DNA of 64,000 nt from Streptomyces antioxidans (GCF_000968685.2 NZ_LAKD02000041.1:16389-80388), one strand, 5' to 3'. Positions 1 through 7,886 are shown, numbered from the stretch's first letter. Notes: generated from the sequence alone by a model not told the origin. Translations and numbers: made by a program.

Positions 1-453
1 CGCCCCGAGACGCCCGTGTCGATCGTGGTCAGCAAGGGCCAGCCGATCGACATCCCGGACGTGGTGGGCGATTCGGTCGACGAGGCCCGGTCCACGCTGG
101 AGGACGCGGGCTTCAAGGTGAAGATCGCCGAACGGCAGGTGTTCTCGGAGGAGGACAAGGGCTCGGTCGCCGAGCAGTCCCCGTCGGCGGACGACGAGGA
201 CGCCAAGGGGGCCAAGGGCGACACGGTGACCCTGACGGTCTCCAAGGGTGCGCAGATGGTCGAGGTGCCGGACGTCACGGGGATGAACGTGGACGACGCC
301 AAGGCGGAGTTGGAGGACGCCGGGTTCGAGGTGGACGTCAAGAAGGCGCTGCTGTTCCCCGGGGATACGGTGCGGGACCAGTCGGTCGAGGGCGGCGACG
401 AGGCGCCCAAGGGCAGCACGATCACCATCAGGACCAAGGGCGGCGTGTTCTGA
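1..453 (+). CDS. PASTA-domain Ser/Thr protein kinase, C-terminal fragment
   Basis: The gene enters from the left edge; only its last 150 residues are present and no kinase catalytic motif is in view. The fragment holds the end of one PASTA repeat and two complete ones (about residues 15-83 and 84-150), each opening with a V/I-PDV-G core and closing with a T-L/I-T-V-S-K-G strand. PASTA repeats form the extracellular part of PknB/StkP-type kinases and bind muropeptides or lipid II. The protein ends right after the last repeat, as in many actinobacterial PknB-like kinases. A penicillin-binding protein also carries PASTA repeats and cannot be fully excluded without the upstream part. Confidence 0.8.
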   Translation, partial: RPETPVSIVVSKGQPIDIPDVVGDSVDEARSTLEDAGFKVKIAERQVFSEEDKGSVAEQSPSADDEDAKGAKGDTVTLTVSKGAQMVEVPDVTGMNVDDAKAELEDAGFEVDVKKALLFPGDTVRDQSVEGGDEAPKGSTITIRTKGGVF

Positions 454-556
454 GGCCCCACGGCGGGCCCCGGCCCGGGGGCCATCACCTCGCACAGGAC
501 AAGACGAGGGACAGCGCGGGCCCCCGCACCCCGTCGCACCTGGGACCCTTGATGAC

Positions 557-1432
557 GTGAGCACACATCGCATCCGCAACCCCATCGGTGGCCATATCCG
601 GGTGGCCGGTGGCCTCGCCACCGTCGGTCTGGCGCACGCCGCCGACATCGGCGCCGAGACCGTCCAGGTCTTCGTCGCCAATCCGCGCGGCTGGGCCACC
701 CCGGCCGGTACGCCCGCCCAGGACGAGGCGTTCCGCGCCGGCTGCGCCGAGCGGTCGATACCGGCGTACGTCCACGCCCCGTACTTGATCAACTTCGGTT
801 CGCACACCGGGGCCACGGCCGAACGCTCCGTGGAGTCCCTGCGCCATTCGCTCCGGCGCGGCCGGGAGATCGGCGCGCTGGGCGTGGTCGTCCACACCGG
901 CTCGGCGACCGGCGGACGCCCCCGCGCCACGGCGATCGCGCAGGTACGGGAGCGGGTGCTGCCGCTGCTGGACGAGCTGACCCGGGACGACGACCCCTGG
1001 CTGCTGCTGGAGCCGACCGCGGGGCAGGGCACCTCGCTGTGCGCGCTGGTGGAGGACCTGGGCCCGTATGTCCAGGCGCTCGACCGGCATCCCCGGCTCG
1101 GGGTCTGCCTGGACACCTGCCATGTGTTCGCGGCGGGCCATGACCTCGCCGCCCCGGGCGGTGTGAAGCAGACCCTGGACGAGCTGGTGGCCGTCGCCGG
1201 TGCGGGGCGGCTCAGGCTGATCCACGCCAATGACTCCAAGGACGTGGTCGGCGCCCACAAGGACCGGCACGCGAACATCGGCGCCGGGCACATCGGGGCG
1301 GAGCCGTTCCGCGAGCTGTTCACCCACCCCGCGACCGACGGGGTGCCGCTGGTGATCGAGACGCCGGGCGGTACGGAGGGGCATGCGGCGGATGTGGCCC
1401 GGCTGAAGGAACTGCGCGCCGGGGTGGCCTGA
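557..1432 (+). CDS. nfo: Deoxyribonuclease IV (endonuclease IV, AP endonuclease)
   Basis: A 291-aa TIM-barrel AP endonuclease that would cleave 5' of abasic sites in base-excision repair. Candidate metal ligands sit at family positions: H73 (HAPY motif), H113, E152, D186 and H189 (LDTCH), H223, D236 and H238, and E268. Length is close to the usual 280-300. The GTG start at 557 has only a weak upstream purine run. It follows the kinase by about 100 bases, a GC-rich stretch that may form a terminator. Function assigned from the family; no unusual residues seen. Confidence 0.9.
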   Translation: MSTHRIRNPIGGHIRVAGGLATVGLAHAADIGAETVQVFVANPRGWATPAGTPAQDEAFRAGCAERSIPAYVHAPYLINFGSHTGATAERSVESLRHSLRRGREIGALGVVVHTGSATGGRPRATAIAQVRERVLPLLDELTRDDDPWLLLEPTAGQGTSLCALVEDLGPYVQALDRHPRLGVCLDTCHVFAAGHDLAAPGGVKQTLDELVAVAGAGRLRLIHANDSKDVVGAHKDRHANIGAGHIGAEPFRELFTHPATDGVPLVIETPGGTEGHAADVARLKELRAGVA

Positions 1433-1459
1433 GAGCGCGCCCGGCGCAACGCGAAAGGA

Positions 1460-1476
1460 ATACCCCTAGGGGGTAT
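1460..1476. promoter_or_regulatory. CsoR/CstR-type operator (G-tract inverted repeat)
   Basis: The 17-base sequence ATACCCCTAGGGGGTAT is an almost perfect inverted repeat and matches the ATAC-CCC...GGG-GTAT boxes bound by CsoR copper sensors and the related CstR persulfide sensors. It ends four bases before TTGACA (1481-1486), a possible -35 box, so a bound repressor would block polymerase. It lies about 50 bases upstream of the DUF4396 gene. No csoR gene lies in this window, so the regulator would act in trans. Confidence 0.75.
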
Positions 1477-1525
1477 AGCGTTGACAGTGGTCGACTGATC
1501 CGCGATCGCCGCTGGGGGTATGGAC

Positions 1526-2095
1526 ATGCGACAGCATGAGCAGCACACGCAGAGCGGACCTCATGAGCGCCATGAGCGCCATGAGCGCCATGAGCGCAAT
1601 GAGCGCAATGAGCGCAATGAGCGCAATGGGCACGATGGGCACGATGGGCACCGCGTGGGCGCGACCAGCTGGCCGATGGCCGCCCAGGCCACCCTGCACT
1701 GCCTCACCGGCTGCGCCATCGGCGAGGTCGCGGGCATGGCCATCGGCACGGCCCTGGCCTGGCACAACGTCCCGACCATGGTCCTCGCGATCGTGCTCGC
1801 CTTCGTCTTCGGCTACTCCCTGACGATGCGGGGCGTGCTGCGGGCGGGGCTGGGGCTGCGCAGCGCGCTGCGGGTGGCGCTGGCGGCCGACACCGTATCG
1901 ATCACGATCATGGAGCTGGCCGACAACGCGACGATCGCCGTCTTCCCTGGCGCGATGGACGCGACGCTGTCGGACGCCCTCTTCTGGCTCAGCCTGGCCC
2001 TGTCGTTCGTGGTGGCGTTCCTGGTCACCACGCCGGTCAACAGGTGGATGATCGGGCGGGGCAAGGGGCATGCGGTGGTCCACCAGTACCACTGA
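1526..2095 (+). CDS. DUF4396 integral membrane protein with His-rich repeat N-terminus
   Basis: A 189-aa protein with four predicted membrane segments: Ala/Gly-rich helices in the middle, an NNATIAVFPG-like loop region, and a last helix ending at NRWMIGRGK. This layout matches DUF4396. The first about 45 residues are polar and carry ten 3-residue repeats (HER x4, NER x3, NGH, DGH x2) encoded by 9-base tandem repeats. ATG 1526 is preferred because GGGGG at 1514-1518 lies 7 bases upstream; ATG 1520 would leave one base. The CsoR-like box upstream suggests induction by copper or reactive sulfur, and the histidines could bind metal; both are inference. Function of DUF4396 is unknown. Confidence 0.75.
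   Translation: MRQHEQHTQSGPHERHERHERHERNERNERNERNGHDGHDGHRVGATSWPMAAQATLHCLTGCAIGEVAGMAIGTALAWHNVPTMVLAIVLAFVFGYSLTMRGVLRAGLGLRSALRVALAADTVSITIMELADNATIAVFPGAMDATLSDALFWLSLALSFVVAFLVTTPVNRWMIGRGKGHAVVHQYH
1562..1651 (+). repeat. 9-bp tandem repeat inside the DUF4396 gene (10 units)
   Basis: Ten head-to-tail 9-mers: CATGAGCGC four times, AATGAGCGC three times, AATGGGCAC once and GATGGGCAC twice. The period keeps the reading frame and encodes HER, NER, NGH and DGH triplets, so copy number could change by slippage without breaking the gene. Confidence 0.9.
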
Positions 2096-2169
2096 CTGGG
2101 CCCTGCAACCGGGGCCCCGCCCCAGACCCCGGGAACCGGGGGCGAGGCCCCTGCCGTACGGCGGAGCCC

Positions 2170-2802
2170 CTAGAACTCCGGGCCGTCGCCCGGCTCCTCC
2201 TGGTAGGAGTAGCGCTGCTCCGCCCAGGGGTCGCCGATGTTGTGATAGCCGCGCTCCTCCCAGAATCCGCGGCGGTCGGCGGTCATGTACTCCACCCCGC
2301 GCACCCATTTCGGGCCCTTCCAGGCGTACAGATGGGGCACCACCAGTCGCGCCGGAAAGCCATGCTCCGCGGTGAGCAGCTCGCCGTCCTTGTGGGTGGC
2401 GAAAATCGTGGACTTCGCCATGAAGTCCGCCAGCCGCAGATTCGAGCTGAACCCGTATTCGGCCCACACCATCACATGGGTGACGTCGGGCGCGGGCGGT
2501 GCGAGCTTCGCGATCTCCAGTGCGGAAACCCCGCCCCATTCGGCGTCGAGCATGCTGAATTTGGTGACGCAGTGCAGATCGGCGACGACCGTCGAGTACG
2601 GGAGGGCCGAGAACTCCTCATGCGTCCAGCAGTGTTTTTCGCCATCGGCCGTGGCGCCGAAGACCCGGAACTCCCAGCGGTCCGGCCTGAACTTGGGAAC
2701 CGGCCCATAGTGCGTAACCGGCCAACCGCGCTGCAGTCGCTGCCCAGGGGGCAGCTTCGCGAGCTCCCCCTCGCGGCTTTCCGACTGACCCATGGGCTCC
2801 AT
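2170..2802 (-). CDS. Molybdopterin-dependent oxidoreductase, sulfite oxidase-like fold
   Basis: A 210-aa single-domain protein of the oxidoreductase molybdopterin-binding family. Cys78, in a DLHCVTKFS context, is the expected equatorial molybdenum ligand, and the GGVSALE-like and KWVRGVE segments fit the pterin-binding fold. There is no Tat signal and no dimerisation domain, as in the short cytoplasmic YuiH-type members. Substrate is not known for this subgroup. It is convergent with the DUF4396 gene and divergent from bfr. A second in-frame ATG three codons downstream is an equally possible start. Confidence 0.8.
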   Translation of the reverse strand: MEPMGQSESREGELAKLPPGQRLQRGWPVTHYGPVPKFRPDRWEFRVFGATADGEKHCWTHEEFSALPYSTVVADLHCVTKFSMLDAEWGGVSALEIAKLAPPAPDVTHVMVWAEYGFSSNLRLADFMAKSTIFATHKDGELLTAEHGFPARLVVPHLYAWKGPKWVRGVEYMTADRRGFWEERGYHNIGDPWAEQRYSYQEEPGDGPEF

Positions 2803-2951
2803 GGTCTCAGACCGCCAGGGGTGGTCGTGACCAGGGCATCAAGGACAGGCACAACTCGTACTAAGCGTGCACTTACTGGACGCCCCAACAGGCGCGGTGC
2901 AACGATGCGCGGAACCTGCCGTTCCCGATCGGATTGGAAGGAGCCCCTCCG

Positions 2952-3467
2952 ATGCAGGGTGACCCCGAGGTCCTTGAGTTCCTCAACGAACAGCTGACCG
3001 GCGAGCTGACCGCCATCAATCAGTACTTTCTGCACTCAAAGATGCAGGACCACTTTGGCTGGACTCGGCTTGCCAAATACACCCGGTCGGAGTCTTTCGA
3101 CGAGATGAAGCATGCGGAGATCATCACCGACCGCATCCTTCTTCTGGACGGGCTGCCCAATTACCAGCGGCTGTTCCATGTCCGGGTGGGCCAGACGCTG
3201 ACCGAGATGTTCCAGGCCGACCGGCAGGTGGAGATCGAGGCGATCGACCGCCTCAAGCGGGGCATCGAGCTGATGCGCTCCAAGTCGGACATCACCTCGG
3301 CGAATCTCTTCGAGTACATCCTCGCCGATGAGGAACTCCACATCGACTATCTCGACACCCAGCTGGAGCTGATCGAGAAACTCGGTGAGCCCCTGTACAT
3401 CGCCCAGCAGATCGAGCAGCCCAGCGATAGCGGCGACAACTACTCCGGGAGCGGCAAGGGCCACTGA
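2952..3467 (+). CDS. bfr: Bacterioferritin
   Basis: A 171-aa haem-containing ferritin, expected to form a 24-subunit shell that oxidises and stores iron. Diiron ligands are visible: E18 (GELTAINQYF), E51 and H54, and the C-terminal EELHIDYLDTQLE helix with its E and H. Met52 in the DEMKHAE motif is the axial haem ligand at the subunit interface, as in E. coli Bfr, so the haem site is intact. ATG 2952 is chosen over the upstream TTG at 2934 because GGAAGGAG (2936-2943) is an ideal ribosome-binding site 8 bases away. The C-terminus has a Ser/Gly-rich tail. Its partner ferredoxin is convergent downstream. Confidence 0.95.
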   Translation: MQGDPEVLEFLNEQLTGELTAINQYFLHSKMQDHFGWTRLAKYTRSESFDEMKHAEIITDRILLLDGLPNYQRLFHVRVGQTLTEMFQADRQVEIEAIDRLKRGIELMRSKSDITSANLFEYILADEELHIDYLDTQLELIEKLGEPLYIAQQIEQPSDSGDNYSGSGKGH

Positions 3468-3513
3468 GCCCGCGGCGGCGGAACGCTCGGCGGCGACCGG
3501 ACCGGTCCGCCGG

Positions 3514-3786
3514 TCAGGCCGCCTCGGCCGCCGCCGTCACGGATGCCGCCGTCACAGCCGTGGCCGTCGCAGCCGTGGTCGTGGCCGTCGTCAGGACGAC
3601 CGGGTCCGGCGCCTCGCGCCGGGGGCACCCGCCGCGGCCCAGCAGCGCCTGGATCTTCCGCACACACGATCCGCAGTCCGTGCCCGCCTTACAGGCACCG
3701 GCGATCTGGCGCGGAGTGCACGCGCCCGTATCCGCGTGCTCACGCACCTGCTGCTCGGTGATCCCGAAGCATGAGCAGACGTACAC
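3514..3786 (-). CDS. bfd: Bacterioferritin-associated ferredoxin
   Basis: A 90-aa protein whose first about 50 residues form a Bfd [2Fe-2S] domain: C4 and C6 (YVCSCFGIT) plus C38 and C41 (GTDCGSC). Bfd reduces the bacterioferritin core so that iron can leave. The remaining about 35 residues are a low-complexity Ala/Thr/Val tail not needed for the fold. Placement next to bfr supports pairing. An IdeR/DmdR1-like iron box lies about 40-60 bases upstream, so expression should rise in iron starvation. Confidence 0.9.
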   Translation of the reverse strand: MYVCSCFGITEQQVREHADTGACTPRQIAGACKAGTDCGSCVRKIQALLGRGGCPRREAPDPVVLTTATTTAATATAVTAASVTAAAEAA

Positions 3787-3824
3787 GGGCTCTCCAGCGG
3801 GGCGTCGACGATGGCGTTGATCAG

Positions 3825-3843
3825 TGAGGTAACCCTTACCTTA
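3825..3843. promoter_or_regulatory. Candidate iron box (DmdR1/IdeR operator)
   Basis: The 19-mer TGAGGTAACCCTTACCTTA matches the actinobacterial iron-box consensus TTAGGTTAGGCTAACCTAA at 13 positions and keeps both GGT/ACC half sites. It lies 39-57 bases upstream of the bfd start on the opposite strand, where a Fe-bound repressor would cover the promoter. Confidence 0.65.
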
Positions 3844-3938
3844 CCTGTCGCGCCGGACCCCCACAACGCACGGCGGGCGCGGATCCATGTGATCCGCGCC
3901 CCACCCGCGTCCATGCGGTCTCTACCGAAACAAGATCT

Positions 3939-5294
3939 CTACTGGTCCCGGTACATCTCCGCCACCAGGAACGCCAGGTCCAGCGACTGGCTGCGGTTGA
4001 GCCGCGGGTCGCACGCCGTCTCATAGCGCTGGTGCAGATCGTCGACGAAGATCTCGTCGCCACCGCCCACGCACTCCGTGACATCGTCGCCGGTCAGCTC
4101 CACATGGATGCCGCCCGGATGGGTGCCCAGCTCCTTGTGGACCTCGAAGAAGCCCTTGACCTCGTCCAGCACATCGTCGAAGCGGCGGGTCTTGTGCCCG
4201 GACGCCGCCTCGAAGGTGTTGCCGTGCATCGGGTCGCAGACCCAGACGACCTCCGCACCGGAGGCGGTCACCTTCTCCACCAGGTTGGGCAGCTTGTCGC
4301 GGATCTTGTCCGCGCCCATCCGGGTAATGAAGGTCAGCCGTCCCGGCTCGCGGTCCGGGTCGATCCGCTCGATCAGCGACAGCGCCTCTTCCGGCGTGGT
4401 CGTCGGGCCCAGCTTCACGCCCACCGGGTTGCGGACCTTGGAGGCGAACTCGATATGCGCCCCGTCCAGCTGCCGGGTGCGCTCGCCGATCCAGACCATG
4501 TGCCCGGAGACGTCGTACAGCTCACCGGTGCGGGAGTCGGTGCGGGTCATCGCGGTCTCGTAGTCGAGGATCAGCGCCTCGTGCGAGGAGAAGAACTCGA
4601 CGGTCTTGAACTCCTCGGGGTCCACCCCGCAGGCGTTCATGAAGGACAGCGCCCGGTCGATCTCGCGCGCCAGCGCCTCGTAGCGCTGGCCCGAGGGCGA
4701 GGACTTCACGAAGTCCTGGTTCCAGGCGTGCACCTGCCGCAGGTCCGCGTAGCCGCCGGTGGTGAAGGCGCGCACCAGGTTCAGCGTGGAGGCCGACGCC
4801 TGGTACATCCGCTTCAGCCGCTGCGGGTCCGGGATCCGCGCCTCGGGGGTGAACTCGAACCCGTTGACGGAGTCGCCGCGGTAGGTGGGCAGGGTCACAC
4901 CGTCCCGGGTCTCGGTCGGCTTGGAGCGCGGCTTGCTGTACTGCCCGGCGATCCGGCCCACCTTCACCACCGGGACCGACCCGGCGTAGGTCAGCACGGC
5001 GCCCATCTGGAGGAGGGTCTTGAGCTTGTTCCGGATCTGGTCGGCGCCCACGCCGTCGAACGCTTCGGCGCAGTCTCCGCCCTGCAGCAGAAACGCCTCG
5101 CCCCGCGCCACGGCCCCCAGGCGGTGCCGCAGCGCGTCGCACTCGCCCGCGAAGACGATCGGCGGATAGGACTCGAGCTCAGCGATCACATCGCGCAGAG
5201 CCGCTCGGTCCGGCCAGTCGGGCTGCTGCGCCGCGGGAAGAGACTGCCAGGTGTGGCCACCGGCGTGGGTTTCAGCGTTCACGGTCACCCGCAC
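3939..5294 (-). CDS. aroH: Class II 3-deoxy-7-phosphoheptulonate (DAHP) synthase
   Basis: A 451-aa plant/actinobacterial type DAHP synthase. It condenses phosphoenolpyruvate with erythrose 4-phosphate, the first step of the shikimate pathway. Class II signatures: LLQGGDCAEAF near residue 75, KVGRIAGQYSKPRS near 112, DPMHGNTFEAASGHKTR and a late THPGGIHVELTGDDVTEC segment with the metal-site His, Glu and Asp. Length fits the family. The start is one of three in-frame GTG codons at 5294, 5288 and 5282; none has a strong ribosome-binding site. It is divergent from trpL-trpEG, which draws on the same pathway. Confidence 0.93.
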   Translation of the reverse strand: MRVTVNAETHAGGHTWQSLPAAQQPDWPDRAALRDVIAELESYPPIVFAGECDALRHRLGAVARGEAFLLQGGDCAEAFDGVGADQIRNKLKTLLQMGAVLTYAGSVPVVKVGRIAGQYSKPRSKPTETRDGVTLPTYRGDSVNGFEFTPEARIPDPQRLKRMYQASASTLNLVRAFTTGGYADLRQVHAWNQDFVKSSPSGQRYEALAREIDRALSFMNACGVDPEEFKTVEFFSSHEALILDYETAMTRTDSRTGELYDVSGHMVWIGERTRQLDGAHIEFASKVRNPVGVKLGPTTTPEEALSLIERIDPDREPGRLTFITRMGADKIRDKLPNLVEKVTASGAEVVWVCDPMHGNTFEAASGHKTRRFDDVLDEVKGFFEVHKELGTHPGGIHVELTGDDVTECVGGGDEIFVDDLHQRYETACDPRLNRSQSLDLAFLVAEMYRDQ

Positions 5295-5441
5295 AAGGTT
5301 ACGGGGTCTTCATGGCCGTCCAGCCCGCTGCCCAAGGGATGAGACACCTTTCCGTCACGCCGTGGACCGCCCGTCCCGTCCGGGATCATCGGCACGCACT
5401 CCACCCGACCCGGCGGCCGCCCCTGGGGTACAGTCCGTTCC

Positions 5442-5498
5442 ATGTTCGCGCGACTGACCATGACCTGGTGGTGGACCGCTCATCCGGCGGCCCACTGA
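5442..5498 (+). CDS. trpL: trp operon leader peptide with three consecutive Trp codons
   Basis: An 18-codon ORF encoding MFARLTMTWWWTAHPAAH. The three TGG codons at 5466-5474 are the sensing codons of a ribosome-mediated attenuator. A -10-like TACAGT at 5429-5434 would start transcription at about 5441, so the message may be leaderless and begin at this ATG. The stop codon lies 26 bases before the terminator hairpin, typical spacing for attenuation. Confidence 0.9.
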   Translation: MFARLTMTWWWTAHPAAH

Positions 5499-5524
5499 TA
5501 TCGCGCACTCTCAAGAGATCTCGC

Positions 5525-5549
5525 GAAGGCCGCCCGAGGGGCGGCCTTC
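5525..5549 (+). terminator. trp attenuator terminator
   Basis: A perfect 11-bp stem (5525-5535 with 5539-5549, GAG loop) between trpL and trpEG. GGCGGCC at 5486-5492, inside the last trpL codons, can pair with GGCCGCC at 5528-5534, the same bases the terminator uses. The two folds are therefore mutually exclusive: a ribosome at the trpL stop covers the first segment and lets the terminator form, while stalling at the Trp codons leaves it free. Confidence 0.85.
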
Positions 5550-5594
5550 GGTGTTTCCGCGGGTCGTTCCTTATTCCGGAAGGAATCATCCGCC

Positions 5595-7535
5595 ATGCAG
5601 AACCCTGATGCTCAGGCCGTCGTCGCACGACTGCTCTCCGACGACGCGCCGCCCTTCGCCCTGCTGCACCGCCACACCCCCGGCCGCGCGCCCGACACCG
5701 TCGAGGTGCTGCTCGGCCCGGTCGGCGAGGTGGAGCGGCTGACCGACATCCCGCTGCCGACCGGGGCTCCACGGGGCGGCGCCCCGGTGGCGGACGCCCT
5801 CGCGCTGGTGCCGTTCCGGCAGATCCGCGAGCGCGGGTTCGAGGTGCGCGACGACGGGACGCCGCTGGCCGTGCTGCGCCCGGAGGAGAGCTACGAGCTG
5901 CCGCTCGCCGAGGCGCTTGAGGCGCTGCCCGCCCACCCGGTGCGGGTCGAGGACGGGGCGTTCGACGTGACCGACGACGCGTACGCGGAGATCGTGAGCC
6001 GGGTCATTGAGGACGAGATCGGCACCGGCGAGGGCGCCAACTTCGTCATCCGGAGGACGTTCCGGGGCGAGATCCCGGGGTTCGGGAGTACCGACGCGCT
6101 CGCGCTCTTCCGGCGGCTGCTGGCCGGTGAGCGGGGCGCCTACTGGACGTATGTGGTGCGGCTGGCGGACGGGCGGACGCTGGTGGGGGCCAGCCCCGAG
6201 GTCCATGTGCGGATGTCGGGGAGAACGGTCGTGATGAACCCGATCAGCGGGACGTACCGCTATCCCGAGGGCGGGCCGGGCGCCGACGGCCTGCTGGAGT
6301 TCCTGCACGACCGCAAGGAGGTGGAGGAGCTGTCCATGGTCGTGGACGAGGAGCTGAAGATGATGTGCACCGTCGGCGACATGGGCGGCACGGTGATCGG
6401 GCCCCGGCTCAAGGAGATGGCGCATCTCGCGCACACCGAGTACGAGCTGCGCGGCCGCTCCTCGCTAGACGTCCGGGAGGTGCTGCGCGAGACGATGTTC
6501 GCCGCGACCGTCACCGGCTCCCCGGTGCAGAACGCGTGCCGGGTGATCGAGCGCTACGAGCCCGGTGGCCGCGGCTACTACGCGGGGGCGCTCGCACTGA
6601 TCGGACGGGACGGCGGCGGCGCCCAGACCCTGGACTCGCCGATCCTGATCCGCACCGCCGACATCGACCCCGGCGGATCGCTGAAGGTGGCGGTCGGCGC
6701 CACGCTGGTCCGCCACTCGGACCCGCGCGGCGAAGTGGCCGAGACCCATGCGAAGGCGGCCGGGGTGCTGACCGCGCTGGGCGTACGGCCCGCGCCCGTA
6801 CGGCCGGAGGGGGCGGGGCCACGGCCGGGGCTCGCGGACGATCCGCGGGTACGGGCGGCGCTGGACGCGCGGCGGGCGGACCTGGCGCCGTTCTGGCTGC
6901 GGATGCAGCATCCCGAGCGCCCCGAGGAGCCCCAGCCCGGAGGGCTGTCCGGACACGCCCTGGTGATCGACGCCGAGGACACGTTCACCGCGATGCTCGC
7001 GCATCTGCTGCGCACCTCGGGGCTGACCGTGACCGTGCGGCGGTACGACGAGCCGGGGGTCCGGGAGGCGGCGCTGGCGCATCAGGGACCCGTGGTGCTC
7101 GGGCCCGGCCCCGGCGACCCGGGTGACACGGCCGACCCGAAGATGCGGTTCCTGCGGGCGCTGGCCGCCGAGCTGCTGGCCGGGCACCGGCACGGGCTGC
7201 TGGGGGTGTGCCTGGGGAACGAGCTGATCGCGGCCGAGCTGGGGCTGGAGATCGTACGCAAGGACGTGCCGTTCCAGGGCGCCCAGGAGCGGATCGACTT
7301 CTTCGGGCGCGAGGAGACCGTCGGCTTCTACAACACCTTCACGGCACGCTGCGAGGAGGCGGCGGAAGCGGAGCTGGCGATGCACCGCGTGGAGCTGAGC
7401 CGGGACGCGGTGAGCGGGGATGTGCACGCGCTGCGCGGGCCGGGGTTCGCGGGGGTGCAGTTCCATCCGGAGTCGGTGCTGTCACTGAATGGCGCGGCGC
7501 TCGTGGCGGAACTGCTGGCGGCCGTGCTGGTCTGA
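5595..7535 (+). CDS. trpEG: Fused anthranilate synthase TrpE-TrpG
   Basis: A 646-aa fusion converting chorismate and glutamine to anthranilate. Residues about 1-430 are the chorismate-binding TrpE part (FVIRRTFRGEI, MNPISGTYRY, GSPVQNACRVIERYE, GYYAGALALIGRDG). Residues about 450-646 are a class I glutamine amidotransferase with nucleophile Cys in GVCLGNE and the His/Glu pair in VQFHPES. The order and length match the fused anthranilate synthases of streptomycetes and rhizobia; phenazine PhzE has the same layout, but the Trp attenuator upstream points to tryptophan supply. GGAAGGAA at 5578-5585 is the ribosome-binding site for ATG 5595. trpD lies elsewhere (39.5 kb). Confidence 0.92.
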   Translation: MQNPDAQAVVARLLSDDAPPFALLHRHTPGRAPDTVEVLLGPVGEVERLTDIPLPTGAPRGGAPVADALALVPFRQIRERGFEVRDDGTPLAVLRPEESYELPLAEALEALPAHPVRVEDGAFDVTDDAYAEIVSRVIEDEIGTGEGANFVIRRTFRGEIPGFGSTDALALFRRLLAGERGAYWTYVVRLADGRTLVGASPEVHVRMSGRTVVMNPISGTYRYPEGGPGADGLLEFLHDRKEVEELSMVVDEELKMMCTVGDMGGTVIGPRLKEMAHLAHTEYELRGRSSLDVREVLRETMFAATVTGSPVQNACRVIERYEPGGRGYYAGALALIGRDGGGAQTLDSPILIRTADIDPGGSLKVAVGATLVRHSDPRGEVAETHAKAAGVLTALGVRPAPVRPEGAGPRPGLADDPRVRAALDARRADLAPFWLRMQHPERPEEPQPGGLSGHALVIDAEDTFTAMLAHLLRTSGLTVTVRRYDEPGVREAALAHQGPVVLGPGPGDPGDTADPKMRFLRALAAELLAGHRHGLLGVCLGNELIAAELGLEIVRKDVPFQGAQERIDFFGREETVGFYNTFTARCEEAAEAELAMHRVELSRDAVSGDVHALRGPGFAGVQFHPESVLSLNGAALVAELLAAVLV

Positions 7536-7719
7536 ATTCAAATCATTCCGTGGAGATCGCGTCGCCATAGCGCCCTCCAGAGAAGTGACGGTCCCTTAGA
7601 TAAATAACCCTATGGCAACTGACGAATGACTGCTATTCTCATCGCACGTTGCCGGAACACGGTGCCCATTGCCAACGTTCCGACGGCGCATCAGTTGTCG
7701 AGAGGAAGGAACGGGGAAC

Positions 7720-7788
7720 ATGAGCCTGAAGATCGACATTCGTCCGCTGGACAAGAAGGAAACCACTCAGAAGTGCGGCGGAGCCTAA
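7720..7788 (+). CDS. 22-aa candidate RiPP precursor ending Cys-Gly-Gly-Ala (peptide A)
   Basis: A short ORF with a strong purine-rich ribosome-binding region (GGAAGGAACGGGG) ending 3 bases before ATG. The product is MSLKIDIRPLDKKETTQKCGGA: an amphipathic leader-like start (LKIDIRPLD), a polar middle and a single Cys next to a Gly-Gly-Ala end. A 16-bp hairpin follows, then the E1-like gene, the layout usual for a highly expressed precursor ahead of its modification genes. The CGGA end recalls ubiquitin-like proteins, where an E1 adenylates a terminal Gly-Gly. No family was recognised. A TATTCT at 7634-7639 is a possible -10 box. Confidence 0.7.
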   Translation: MSLKIDIRPLDKKETTQKCGGA

Positions 7789-7825
7789 TCGCGAGGTTGG
7801 CCCGCGCAGTAGCTGATGCTGGTTG

Positions 7826-7863
7826 AGGTGTGTACCCTCCGGGAAATCGGAGGGTACACACCT
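7826..7863 (+). terminator. 16-bp hairpin between peptide A and the E1-like gene
   Basis: A perfect inverted repeat, AGGTGTGTACCCTCCG pairing with its complement across a 6-base GGAAAT loop. No T run follows. Its position 37 bases after the peptide A stop and 23 before the next gene suggests a partial terminator or 3' stabiliser giving more precursor than enzyme message. Confidence 0.75.
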
Positions 7864-7886
7864 CGCACACGTGAGAGGCGGATGGT

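Noticed and set aside
485..1384. Long leftward ORF opposite endonuclease IV
   Set aside because: It is the antisense of a clear family gene, with Arg/Gly/Pro-rich low-complexity product; a GC-bias shadow.
1562..1651. Tandem repeat first read as a possible CRISPR or minisatellite array
   Set aside because: Units are 9 bp without spacers, and the array is in frame inside a supported gene.
7536..7719. Left edge of the island examined for an attachment site or tRNA end
   Set aside because: No repeat of this stretch was found near the right edge (15195-15447), and no tRNA gene is present.
7626..7826. 66-codon rightward ORF overlapping peptide A
   Set aside because: No ribosome-binding site; peptide A lies in another frame with a strong one.
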